From the NCBI GenBank assembly GCA_943908475.1, contig CALTTG010000005.1, positions 1 through 64,000 on the forward strand: a stretch of 64,000 nt of DNA, in the 5' to 3' direction. This DNA is from an uncultured Burkholderiales bacterium (GTDB taxonomy: Bacteria; Pseudomonadota; Gammaproteobacteria; Burkholderiales; Burkholderiaceae_C). Below are positions 18,172-26,507 of this stretch, piece by piece. A program made the translations under genes and the position numbers. Each line of letters starts with the position of its first letter. The stretch's first letter is position 1. The notes beneath the pieces are model-generated. The model was not told the origin of the DNA. It worked only from the letters and a program-made list of their open reading frames with translations, and made no database searches.

Positions 18172-18196
18172 GTCAATGCGTTTGGTGTCGGGTTGA

Positions 18197-19375
18197 TCAG
18201 CGCAGCTTGAGGGTGCTCAGTCCGATCAGGACGAGCAGCATGGTGATGATCCAGAAGCGAACCACCACTTGGGTTTCTTTCCAGCCGGACTTCTCGAAGT
18301 GGTGGTGCAGCGGCGCCATCAGCAAGATCCGGCGGCCTTCGCCATACTTCTTCTTGGTGTACTTGAAGTAGCTGACCTGGACCATGACGGACAGCGCCTC
18401 GAGCACAAAGACCCCGCCCATCACGGCCAAGACGATCTCTTGGCGCACGATCACCGCGATCGTGCCCAGTGCACCGCCCAGGGCCAAGGCGCCCACGTCG
18501 CCCATGAACACCTGAGCCGGATAGGCGTTGAACCACAGGAAGGCCAAGCCTGCGCCCGCCATGGCGGCACAGAACACGAGCAATTCGCCCGCGCCGGGAA
18601 TGTGAGGCAGCAACAGGTACTTGGCGAACACGGCATTGCCGGTCACGTACGCGAAAATGCCCAATGCCGCCGACACCATCACCACGGGCATGATGGCCAG
18701 GCCGTCGAGTCCGTCGGTCAAATTGACAGCATTGCTGGTGCCCACGATGACCACGTAGGTCAGCAGCATGAAGCCCCACACACCCAGCGGGTAACTGACG
18801 GTTTTGAAGAAGGGCACGATCAGGTCGGCCTTGGGGGGCAGGTCTTTGGAGAAGCCTGACTGGATCCATTGGAAGAACAACTCCAGCACACGCAGGTTGT
18901 TGGTCTCCGAAACGCTGAAGGCCAGGTAGATGGCCGCGATCACACCGATCAGGGACTGCCACATGTACTTCTCACGCGAGGGCATGCCTTCGGGGTCTTT
19001 GTGAACCACTTTGCGCCAGTCGTCTGACCAACCAATGGCGCCGAAGCCAAGGGTCACGATCATGACGATCCACACGAAGCGGTTGCCCCAGTCAAACCAC
19101 AACATGGTCGACAGCCCAATGGCCAGCAGGATCAACGCGCCACCCATCGTGGGCGTGCCCCGCTTGGTGAGGTGCGATTCCATGCCGTAAGAGCGAATGG
19201 GTTGACCGATCTTGAGTTCGGTCAGGCGGCGAATGATGTAGGGGCCCAGCGCCAAGCCAATCAGCAAGGCGGTCATGGACGCCATCACGGCGCGGAAGGT
19301 GAGGTATTGAAAGACACGCAGAAAACCCCACTCGGGGTGCATGCTTTGCAACCACTGGGCCAGACTAAGCAGCAT
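18197..19375 (-). CDS. mraY: Phospho-MurNAc-pentapeptide transferase MraY
   Basis: A 392-residue polytopic enzyme that makes lipid I by transferring phospho-MurNAc-pentapeptide to undecaprenyl phosphate. The conserved GTPTMGG, DDWRKVVHKDPEGM and NLTDGLDGLAIMP motifs carry the catalytic Asp residues, and the C-terminal HHHFEKSGWKE histidine motif is present. The ATG at 19375 overlaps the murF end by 11 nt; an upstream Met at 19393 is less likely. Confidence 0.97.
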   Translation of the reverse strand: MLLSLAQWLQSMHPEWGFLRVFQYLTFRAVMASMTALLIGLALGPYIIRRLTELKIGQPIRSYGMESHLTKRGTPTMGGALILLAIGLSTMLWFDWGNRFVWIVMIVTLGFGAIGWSDDWRKVVHKDPEGMPSREKYMWQSLIGVIAAIYLAFSVSETNNLRVLELFFQWIQSGFSKDLPPKADLIVPFFKTVSYPLGVWGFMLLTYVVIVGTSNAVNLTDGLDGLAIMPVVMVSAALGIFAYVTGNAVFAKYLLLPHIPGAGELLVFCAAMAGAGLAFLWFNAYPAQVFMGDVGALALGGALGTIAVIVRQEIVLAVMGGVFVLEALSVMVQVSYFKYTKKKYGEGRRILLMAPLHHHFEKSGWKETQVVVRFWIITMLLVLIGLSTLKLR

Positions 19376-20816
19376 GGGCGCCTCCAGCGGCAAGGGCCGT
19401 CACAGCGGCCACCACGGTTTCCATCTTCATGAAACGAGATCCTTTGACCAGCACGGACGCCACGTCGGGCATCGCGTCGCCAGCAGAGTGCAAGGCCGCC
19501 ACGATCTCGGCGGCACTGTCAAACGAGCGGGCATGCTCACCGACCGCCAACGCGGTGTGGCGGCACAAGCTGCCGGCGGTCCAGACATGTTCGATGCCTT
19601 GGGCCCGGGCATGGCGCCCCACTTCCTCGTGGAACGCGGGGCCTTGGTCACCCACCTCCCCCATGTCACCCAGCACCAACCAGTGAGGGCCCGGCAGGCC
19701 CGCCAGCATGTCGATGGCCGCGCGCACGGAATCCGGGTTGGCGTTGTAGCTGTCGTCCACCAACGTGAGCGCACCTTGGGCGCGGGGCACGGTCATCAGG
19801 GCTGACCGTCCTTTGACGGGCACGAAGTCGCACAGCCCTTGCACCACAGCCTGCAAAGGCGCGCCCGCGCCCAAGGCTGCGGCTGTCGCGGCCAGCGCAT
19901 TGCGCACGTTGTGCTCGCCCGCCATGTAGAGGGCCACCTGCGCTTGACCCATCGGGGTGCGCAACGAGATCTGCCAGTGAGGACGATCTGCCCCGGTGGA
20001 GACATCCACCCAATGAGCCGACCCATTGACCGCCGCAGGGGTGCCGCCCAACGCAAAGTCCATCACCCGACGACCGGCCGACAAGGCTTGCCAGATGGGG
20101 GTGTGCTCGGCATCGTCGGCCGGGAACACCGCCACACCGGTGCGAGGCAAACTGGCCAGCACCGAACCGTTTTCGCGGGCCACCGCTTCCACGGTGTGCA
20201 TGAACTCCTGATGCTCACGCTGCGCGTTGTTGACCAGGGCCACCGACGGTGCCGCCAATGCAGCCAGCTGCTCGATTTCACCGGGGTGATTCATGCCCAA
20301 CTCGACCACCGCGCAGTGGTGCACGCCCTCACGCAAGCGCAGCAGGGTCAAAGGCACGCCGATGTCGTTGTTGAAATTGCCCAAGGTGGACAAGGCCGCT
20401 TGCTCGCCCACGCCTTGCGCCATCCAGGCGCGCAACACGGAGGCCACCATCTGGGTGACGGTGGTCTTGCCATTGCTGCCCGTGACGGCGATGAGGGGCA
20501 CGCTGAAACGTGTGCGCCAGCCGGACGCCAGCCAGCCCAGGGCCGCACGGGTGTCGCTGACGACCAGGCCGGGCAGACCCGACTCGGCCACGCCTCGCTG
20601 CCCCATGACGGCCACGGCACCGGCCTGTGCGGCTTGCGGCAGGAAGTCGTGCGCATCGAAGCGCTCACCCCGCAACGCCACGAAAAAGTCACCCGCCTGC
20701 AAGGTGCGCGTGTCGGTGTGCACCCGCATCAAGGGCGTGGCGGGATCACCCACCAGCACAGAGCCCGGCAGCAATTGGTGCGCCAGGCCCAAGGTCATCA
20801 TGGGGACGTCACTCAT
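19365..20816 (-). CDS. murF: UDP-MurNAc-tripeptide–D-Ala-D-Ala ligase MurF
   Basis: A 483-residue Mur ligase that adds the D-Ala-D-Ala dipeptide. It has the ATP loop AVTGSNGKTTVTQM, the EHQEFMHTVEAVARENGSVL region and DDSYNANPDSVRAAI, which is specific to MurF. It overlaps the murE stop by 4 nt. In some Burkholderiales murE and murF are fused; here they are separate but coupled. Confidence 0.97.
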   Translation of the reverse strand: MSDVPMMTLGLAHQLLPGSVLVGDPATPLMRVHTDTRTLQAGDFFVALRGERFDAHDFLPQAAQAGAVAVMGQRGVAESGLPGLVVSDTRAALGWLASGWRTRFSVPLIAVTGSNGKTTVTQMVASVLRAWMAQGVGEQAALSTLGNFNNDIGVPLTLLRLREGVHHCAVVELGMNHPGEIEQLAALAAPSVALVNNAQREHQEFMHTVEAVARENGSVLASLPRTGVAVFPADDAEHTPIWQALSAGRRVMDFALGGTPAAVNGSAHWVDVSTGADRPHWQISLRTPMGQAQVALYMAGEHNVRNALAATAAALGAGAPLQAVVQGLCDFVPVKGRSALMTVPRAQGALTLVDDSYNANPDSVRAAIDMLAGLPGPHWLVLGDMGEVGDQGPAFHEEVGRHARAQGIEHVWTAGSLCRHTALAVGEHARSFDSAAEIVAALHSAGDAMPDVASVLVKGSRFMKMETVVAAVTALAAGGAHAA

Positions 20817-22357
20817 GCATCCCTCCGTGTGTTCATGCGGGCGCGCAAAGCGGCCATGGATTCCTCAACATCTGAAAACGGCGTCTTCACGCCCGCCACC
20901 TCTTGGGTGGCCTCATGCCCTTTGCCCGCCACCAGCACCACGTCGCGATCGCTGGCCCGCGAGACCGCATGCACGATGGCCTCGCGACGGCTTTCAATCA
21001 CTGCCAGACGGCCCTCACGCGTGACCCCGGTCAAGATCTGCGAAAGGATCAGCGCCGGCGGCTCATTGCGGGGGTTGTCGCTGGTCAGCACCACTTCATC
21101 GGCATGCTGGTCGGCCATGGCCCCCATCAGGGGACGCTTGATGGGGTCGCGGTTGCCGCCGCAGCCCAGCACACACCACAGGCGTCCGCCCCGGGCGCGG
21201 GTCAGCGAGCGCAGGGCCAGCAAGGCTTGGTGCACCGCGTCCGGCGTGTGGGCGTAATCGACCACCACGAGGGGGGCGGCCACGCCCGCGTCGTCCAGCC
21301 GGACTTGCTGCATGCGCCCCGGCACGCTGCTGAGGTTGGCGCAGGCACGCGCTGCATCGCGCAAGGGGTGGCCCAAGGCCCGCAAGGCGCCAATGACCGC
21401 CAGCAAATTCGCGGCATTGAATTCGCCGATGACCTGGGTGTCAACCGCCACCTCATCGAGCACCTGCTGCAAGGACAGGTCACGCTCAACGATGCGCAAG
21501 CTCATGCCTTCGGCATGGAAACTGATGTCTTCGGCGCGCAACCGGGCCAGCGCAGACAGCGCATACGACCAGACTTCCAGGCCACGCTGCTGGCACAGCG
21601 GCACCAGGCTTTCGCCCCGCAGGTCGTCCACATTGACCACCGCCGCTTCGAGGCCAGGCCACTCGAACAGGGCCCGCTTGGCCTCCCAGTAGGCCTGCAT
21701 GGTGCCGTGGTAGTCGAGGTGGTCTTGGGTGAAGTTGGTGAACTGCGCCACGCGGATGCGCGCAGCATCCAGACGTTTTTCTTCGATGCCGATGCTGGAG
21801 GCCTCGATGGCCGCAGCCTTCAGGCCATCCGACACGAACCGACGGAAGGTGGCGTGCAAGGTGACCGGGTCGGGCGTGGTCAGCCCAGTGGGCACAAAGT
21901 CACCGCCGCCCGGCTGCCCCACCCCGATGGTGCCGATGACACCACACGCTTGCCCCAACTGGCTGAGGGCCTGAGCCGTCCACCACGAGGTGGATGTTTT
22001 GCCGTTGGTGCCCGTCACCGCAATCACATCGAGTTGCTGGCTGGGACGGCCATGGAACACGTGCGCAATCTCGGCCAGCAGGGCCTTCAGCCCGCGCACG
22101 GCGGCGATGCGCTCGTCGGCGAACCCAAAGGCATCGACGCCATCGGACTCCACCAGGCAAGCCACGGCCCCCTCGCTCAGGGCCTGCGAGACGAAGGCTC
22201 GCCCGTCACGAGCCGCGCCAGGCCAGGCGATGAAGGCGCACGGCTGCACCGCCGACAAGGCGGGCACGGCTCGGCTGTCCACCGTGAGGGTCGACACGCC
22301 ACGGGCCTGCAACCAGGCTTGCACATCGACCAGGGTGTGAAGTGTCTGGATGCCCAT
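20813..22357 (-). CDS. murE: UDP-MurNAc-dipeptide–meso-diaminopimelate ligase MurE
   Basis: A 514-residue Mur ligase. The ATP loop VTGTNGKTSTSWW is present. The DNPRNEPP motif is the signature of enzymes that select meso-diaminopimelate, so the organism should have A1-gamma-type peptidoglycan. The start codon shares one base with the ftsI stop (TGATG). Context and motifs agree. Confidence 0.97.
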   Translation of the reverse strand: MGIQTLHTLVDVQAWLQARGVSTLTVDSRAVPALSAVQPCAFIAWPGAARDGRAFVSQALSEGAVACLVESDGVDAFGFADERIAAVRGLKALLAEIAHVFHGRPSQQLDVIAVTGTNGKTSTSWWTAQALSQLGQACGVIGTIGVGQPGGGDFVPTGLTTPDPVTLHATFRRFVSDGLKAAAIEASSIGIEEKRLDAARIRVAQFTNFTQDHLDYHGTMQAYWEAKRALFEWPGLEAAVVNVDDLRGESLVPLCQQRGLEVWSYALSALARLRAEDISFHAEGMSLRIVERDLSLQQVLDEVAVDTQVIGEFNAANLLAVIGALRALGHPLRDAARACANLSSVPGRMQQVRLDDAGVAAPLVVVDYAHTPDAVHQALLALRSLTRARGGRLWCVLGCGGNRDPIKRPLMGAMADQHADEVVLTSDNPRNEPPALILSQILTGVTREGRLAVIESRREAIVHAVSRASDRDVVLVAGKGHEATQEVAGVKTPFSDVEESMAALRARMNTRRDA

Positions 22358-24273
22358 CAGAAGCTCTCCTCCACACCCATGCTGGCTTTGCCTTCGTGGG
22401 CCACGATGCGAGGCTGCACTTCAAGATCGGGCATGACACCCAGGCGATTGAGCGTTTGCTGAACCACTTGACTGAACACCGGGGCCGCCACAGCACCGCC
22501 GTAGTACACGCCATTGCTGGGCTCGTCCACCATCACCGCCACCACGATGCGCGGCGCGCTGATGGGGGCAATGCCCACGAACCACGAGCGGTACTTGTTG
22601 CCGGCATAACCCCGGCCCTCTTGCTTGTGCGCGGTGCCGGTTTTCCCGCCCACCGAGTAGCCCACGGTTTGGGCCAAAGGCGCCGTGCCTTCATCGCTGC
22701 ACACCATCTGCAGCATCTTGCGAACGGCGCGGGCGGTTTCCGGCGAGAACACCCGGGTGCCGGGCGTCATGAGCGTCACGCGCGTGCCCGACGTTGCGCC
22801 CCCCTGGGGGTGAGCCGCATCCCCCACCGCGCCCTTGAAGGCCAGGGGCAGACGCTCGACGGGAGCCGCGTCCAGCGCATCACGCTTGATCAGCGAGATG
22901 GGCACCAGTTCGCCATCGCGCGCGAACACGGTGTAGGCCTGGGCCAATTGGAACAAACTGGCGGACAGCCCGTAGCCGTAGCTCATGGTGGCCTGCTCGA
23001 TGCGGCGCCAGCTCTTGTGAGGCCGCAAGCGTCCGGTGACCACGCCCGGGAAGCCCAGCTGAGGCTTTTGACCCAAACCCACGGCAGAGAACAGGTCCCA
23101 CATTTCCTTGGGCTGCATCTGCATGGCCATCTTGACGGTGCCCACGTTGCTGGACTTCTGAATGACTTCTTCCACCGTCATGTCGCCATGAGGGTGGGAG
23201 TCGGTGATGGTGGACCCATCGAGTTGCAATCGCCCAGGGAAGGTGGGGATGATGGTGTCGGGCTTGACCCGCCCGGTCTCCAGCGCCCAGCCGGCAATGA
23301 GCGGCTTCATGGTGGAGCCCGGCTCGAAGGTGTCGGTCAGTGCTCGATTGCGCAGTTGCGCGCCCGTCAGGTTGCGGCGATCGCCCGGGGTGTAGCTGGG
23401 CACGTTGGCCAAGGCCAGCACCTCACCGGTCTGCGCATCCAACACCACCACGCTGCCTGCCTTGGCCTTGTGCGCCGCCACCGCGTCGCGGATGCGTTGA
23501 TAGGCGTTGGCCTGAATCTTGGCGTCGATGGACAGGTTGATCTCGCGGCCATCGTTGGCCGGGACCATCTCGCCCAGGTTTTCCACCACATTGCCCAGGC
23601 GGTCCTTGATGACATGGCGACGACCATCGTGGCCCGACAAGGCCTGGTCATAGGCCAGCTCGATGCCCTCCTGGCCCTTGTCTTCGATGTTCGTGAACCC
23701 GACGATGTGGGCCGCCGCCTCCCCTTCGGGATACTGACGACGAGACTCTTTGATCTGGTGGATCCCGGCGATGTTCAGGGCGGCGATTTGCTGGGCCACC
23801 TCATCGGGCACCTGGCGGCGCAACCACACGAAGTTGGGATTGCCGCCCAGGCGCTTGCGCAACTCGCGGGGCGTCATGCCCAACAGTTTGGCCAGGGCTT
23901 TGGCCTGCTCGGGTGTGGCCTTGTAGTCTTTGGGAATGGCCCACAAGGATGGCGCCGGCACACTGGAGGCGAGCAACTCGCCATTGCGGTCGAGAATCCG
24001 GCCCCGGTTGGCGGGCAACTCGATGCGACGCTCGTAACGATACGAGCCCTGCTTGAGGTAGAAGTCGTTGTGGATGATCTGGATCCACGCGGCGCGCCCC
24101 AACAGGACCGCAAACGCCAGACCAATACCCCCCGTGAGCAAGCGCAGCCGCCACGTTGGCGTCTTGGAGGCCAGCAGGGGGCTGCTGCCATAGCGAACGG
24201 CCGGCATGGGCGCCGCCGCTTGCTTGCGAGAACCCCTGATGCGGCGCATGAACGCCTGCCAGCGCGGCATCAT
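22357..24273 (-). CDS. ftsI: Septal transpeptidase FtsI (PBP3)
   Basis: A 638-residue class B penicillin-binding protein that crosslinks septal peptidoglycan with FtsW. A cytoplasmic tail precedes one membrane anchor (LLTGGIGLAFAVLLGRAAW). The pedestal dimerisation domain (RGRILDRNGELLA) follows, then a transpeptidase domain with active-site GSTMKP, SSN and KTGTA motifs in order. The start overlaps the ftsL stop in an ATGATG arrangement. The sequence after the KTGTA domain is short, as usual. Confidence 0.97.
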   Translation of the reverse strand: MMPRWQAFMRRIRGSRKQAAAPMPAVRYGSSPLLASKTPTWRLRLLTGGIGLAFAVLLGRAAWIQIIHNDFYLKQGSYRYERRIELPANRGRILDRNGELLASSVPAPSLWAIPKDYKATPEQAKALAKLLGMTPRELRKRLGGNPNFVWLRRQVPDEVAQQIAALNIAGIHQIKESRRQYPEGEAAAHIVGFTNIEDKGQEGIELAYDQALSGHDGRRHVIKDRLGNVVENLGEMVPANDGREINLSIDAKIQANAYQRIRDAVAAHKAKAGSVVVLDAQTGEVLALANVPSYTPGDRRNLTGAQLRNRALTDTFEPGSTMKPLIAGWALETGRVKPDTIIPTFPGRLQLDGSTITDSHPHGDMTVEEVIQKSSNVGTVKMAMQMQPKEMWDLFSAVGLGQKPQLGFPGVVTGRLRPHKSWRRIEQATMSYGYGLSASLFQLAQAYTVFARDGELVPISLIKRDALDAAPVERLPLAFKGAVGDAAHPQGGATSGTRVTLMTPGTRVFSPETARAVRKMLQMVCSDEGTAPLAQTVGYSVGGKTGTAHKQEGRGYAGNKYRSWFVGIAPISAPRIVVAVMVDEPSNGVYYGGAVAAPVFSQVVQQTLNRLGVMPDLEVQPRIVAHEGKASMGVEESF

Positions 24274-24563
24274 GGACGCCCCCCCGAAGCTGCGCGTGCG
24301 CCGACATCGGTGACGTAATGCGTGACTTCAGGCGTGGCGGCGGTCATGTGCAAGCGGTTGCGCACCATGCCCTCCACCACCAGGGGCGTCGCGGCCGAGC
24401 GGCGCTCCACCTTGAGGCGGTCGAACTCCACCGCCAACTCCTGCTCTTCGTTGCGAGCCCGTTCGAGCTGCACGAAAAAGCCCCGAGCATCACTGCTGGT
24501 GCGAATCAACCAGAACGCACTGCCGAGCAACGCCACGGCCAGGAGGATGTTGACGCGCATCAT
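24270..24563 (-). CDS. ftsL: Divisome protein FtsL
   Basis: A 97-residue bitopic protein that with FtsB and FtsQ activates FtsWI. It has one transmembrane helix at the very N-terminus (VNILLAVALLGSAFWLI) and a short charged coiled-coil stretch (LERARNEEQELAVEFDRLKVE). Sequence conservation in this family is poor; the call rests on position between rsmH and ftsI plus topology. The ATG at 24563 overlaps the rsmH stop; a longer frame lies within rsmH. Confidence 0.9.
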   Translation of the reverse strand: MMRVNILLAVALLGSAFWLIRTSSDARGFFVQLERARNEEQELAVEFDRLKVERRSAATPLVVEGMVRNRLHMTAATPEVTHYVTDVGARAASGGRP

Positions 24564-25600
24564 CCGCGACGCCCTCCTTTGCGAGCCCCCGAGCCCCCCT
24601 TGCGGGACACCGGCAGCACCCCGGCCAGCTCGGCCGACCACGGCACGTCGGTGCGCTCGGCCACCCGCAAGACCGCCGAGCGTGCACGTGGGTTGGCCTC
24701 GACCTCTGCGTCAGACGGCTTGATGCGACCAATCGAGGTCAACAACATCGGCTTGGGCTGCGCGAAAGGCGCGCGGCGATCCACCTCATCGCGGCTGTGC
24801 TTGGCGATGAAGGTTTTGACGATGCGATCTTCCAGCGAATGGAAACTGATCACGGCCAAGCGCCCCCCGGGGGCCAGCCCCTTCAGGGCAGCTTCCAGAG
24901 CAGCTTGGAGCTCGTCGAGCTCACCGTTGACGTGAATCCGTAGAGCCTGAAAGGTGCGGGTGGCTGGGTTTTGACCGGCCTCGCGGGTTTTGACCGCACC
25001 AGCCACGACGGCGGACAATTCGCCCGTGCTGCGCACAGGGTGTCCGGATTCGCGGCGAGCCACAAGCGCCTTTGCAATCGGGCGAGCAAACCGTTCTTCG
25101 CCATAAGTCTGGATGACGTGAGTGAGTTCATCGACCGAGGCGCGAGCGATGTAATCGGCCGCGCTCTCCCCCTGGGTGGTGTCCATGCGCATGTCCAGCG
25201 GCGCATCGAACCGAAAACTGAAGCCTCGCTCCGGGTTGTCGATCTGAGGCGACGACACCCCAATGTCCATCAGCAACCCATCCACCTGTCCCACACCCAG
25301 GTCAGCCATCACCTGCGACCAGGATGAAAACGCGGCGTGCTCGATGCGAAAGCGCGGGTCGGCAATGGCCTGCTCACCGGTCGTGGCGTGCGCAATCGCA
25401 TCCGGATCACGGTCCAAGGCCACCAAGCGAGCCGAGGCTGGCAGGTGAGACAGGATCAGGCGCGAGTGACCACCGCGACCAAAGGTCGCATCGACGTAGA
25501 CGCCCATTTCGCGAGGGCCGGACTCGGCATCCCACAAGCCCTGCACCGCTTCGTGCAACAGGACGGTGGTGTGCTGCCATGGCGTGGTGACGGCGGTCAT
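24560..25600 (-). CDS. rsmH: 16S rRNA m4C1402 methyltransferase RsmH (MraW)
   Basis: A 346-residue SAM-dependent methyltransferase acting on C1402 of 16S rRNA. It shows HTTVLLHEAVQGL, the SAM-binding YVDATFGRGGHSRLIL and the ISFHSLEDRIVKTFI motif of the family. The ATG at 25600 is 4 nt after the mraZ stop; a longer frame into mraZ was rejected. A basic Gly/Arg-rich tail (KGGSGARKGGRRG) ends the protein. Confidence 0.96.
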   Translation of the reverse strand: MTAVTTPWQHTTVLLHEAVQGLWDAESGPREMGVYVDATFGRGGHSRLILSHLPASARLVALDRDPDAIAHATTGEQAIADPRFRIEHAAFSSWSQVMADLGVGQVDGLLMDIGVSSPQIDNPERGFSFRFDAPLDMRMDTTQGESAADYIARASVDELTHVIQTYGEERFARPIAKALVARRESGHPVRSTGELSAVVAGAVKTREAGQNPATRTFQALRIHVNGELDELQAALEAALKGLAPGGRLAVISFHSLEDRIVKTFIAKHSRDEVDRRAPFAQPKPMLLTSIGRIKPSDAEVEANPRARSAVLRVAERTDVPWSAELAGVLPVSRKGGSGARKGGRRG

Positions 25601-25604
25601 GGCA

Positions 25605-26042
25605 TCAGAAGGAGAAGTCCGCCAGCACATCCGGCATGGGCTGCGCCATGACCGCCGCCTCGTGCGCGGCGTAGCGCTCGGCATCCCACAGCTCGAAGTG
25701 GCTGCCCATGCCCAGCAGCATCACGTCTTTGCCCAGCCCGGCCGCGGCACGCAGCTCCGGCGAGACCAGCACACGGGCGTTGCCGTCGATCTCGACGTCC
25801 ATGGCGTTGCCCATGAAGACGCGCTTCCAGCCGGCAGCCGACATGGGCAATGCGGCCACCTTGTCGCGGAAGACCTCCCACGCCGGACGCGGGAAGACCA
25901 TCAAGCAGCCGTCAGGATGGCGCGTGATGGTGAGCTGCCCCGCGCAAAGAGCCTGCAAAGCGTCGCGATGGCGCGCAGGGACGGCGAACCGCCCCTTTGC
26001 GTCCAGCGCCAGCGCTGATGCTCCTTGAAAGACCAGACTCAC
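25605..26042 (-). CDS. mraZ: Transcriptional regulator MraZ
   Basis: A 145-residue ring-forming DNA-binding protein with two SpoVT/AbrB-like halves (ALDAKGRFAVPARHRDAL and DVEIDGNARVLVSPELRAAA). MraZ represses or tunes its own dcw operon by binding decameric repeats upstream. Two consecutive GTG codons (26045 and 26042) could start translation, with GTGGGG upstream; the second gives MSLVFQGASAL, closest to family N-termini. The ATG at 26102 would add a non-conserved leader across the operator and was rejected. Confidence 0.93.
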   Translation of the reverse strand: MSLVFQGASALALDAKGRFAVPARHRDALQALCAGQLTITRHPDGCLMVFPRPAWEVFRDKVAALPMSAAGWKRVFMGNAMDVEIDGNARVLVSPELRAAAGLGKDVMLLGMGSHFELWDAERYAAHEAAVMAQPMPDVLADFSF

Positions 26043-26078
26043 CACAAAACCCCACAAAAGTGCACTTTCCGACACTTT
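26043..26078 (-). promoter_or_regulatory. Decameric MraZ-box repeats at the head of the dcw cluster
   Basis: On the minus strand four hexamers recur with exact 10-nt spacing: AAAGTG (26078-26073), AAAGTG (26068-26063), TTTGTG (26058-26053) and TTTGTG (26048-26043). GTG repeats at a decameric period directly before mraZ are the known MraZ operator arrangement. The last repeat overlaps the possible GTG start, so MraZ binding could also block initiation. Confidence 0.7.
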
Positions 26079-26507
26079 AAACCATGGGCACCCCCGGAAC
26101 AAGGGGCGAAATCAAATAAATCCTGAATGAAATCAAAGACTTACAACCACTTCCGAAACACCCAATCAACGAAAAAAGTGTTTGAAAAGAAGCACTTGCA
26201 GGGGGCTGTGCAAGTGAAAGTTGAGCAACCCAAGCACCAAGCCACCTGCTGAGCACCGGGCTTGCCCGGGGGGCATGCCACGCGATGAAATCGGGCGTCC
26301 CCGCATGCGCCAGACGCGCGCCTGCCCATGCCGAGAGCCGCACCCCATAGGGTCTTCCCGATCACATGGCCGTTGTGATTCGCGCACTGTCCGGGCCTTG
26401 CCCCTGGGAAATCGGCCCTGAGCCCCCTGGACACGGTGACACGGCGCGACAGGCCGGTGACAACATGTTTCAACTTTGAAACACCCGCGCTCGCGGCCCC
26501 TCCTGTC
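26079..26507. promoter_or_regulatory. Divergent intergenic region between mraZ and the tps operon
   Basis: About 430 nt without a supported gene. The part nearest mraZ (about 26101-26190) is visibly AT-richer than its surroundings and probably holds the dcw promoter, although I see no convincing -35/-10 pair. It contains two perfect inverted repeats: CACTTGCA (26193-26200) with TGCAAGTG (26209-26216), and TGTTTCAA with TTGAAACA (26466-26483). A GC-rich hairpin, CCGGGC-TT-GCCCGG (26256-26269), lies between them. Confidence 0.5.
26466..26483. promoter_or_regulatory. Inverted repeat upstream of tpsB, candidate operator
   Basis: TGTTTCAA and TTGAAACA form a perfect 8-bp dyad with a 2-nt centre, ending 24 nt before the tpsB start. 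The size, symmetry and lack of a T-run fit a dimeric repressor or activator site better than a terminator. The regulator is unknown. Confidence 0.45.
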
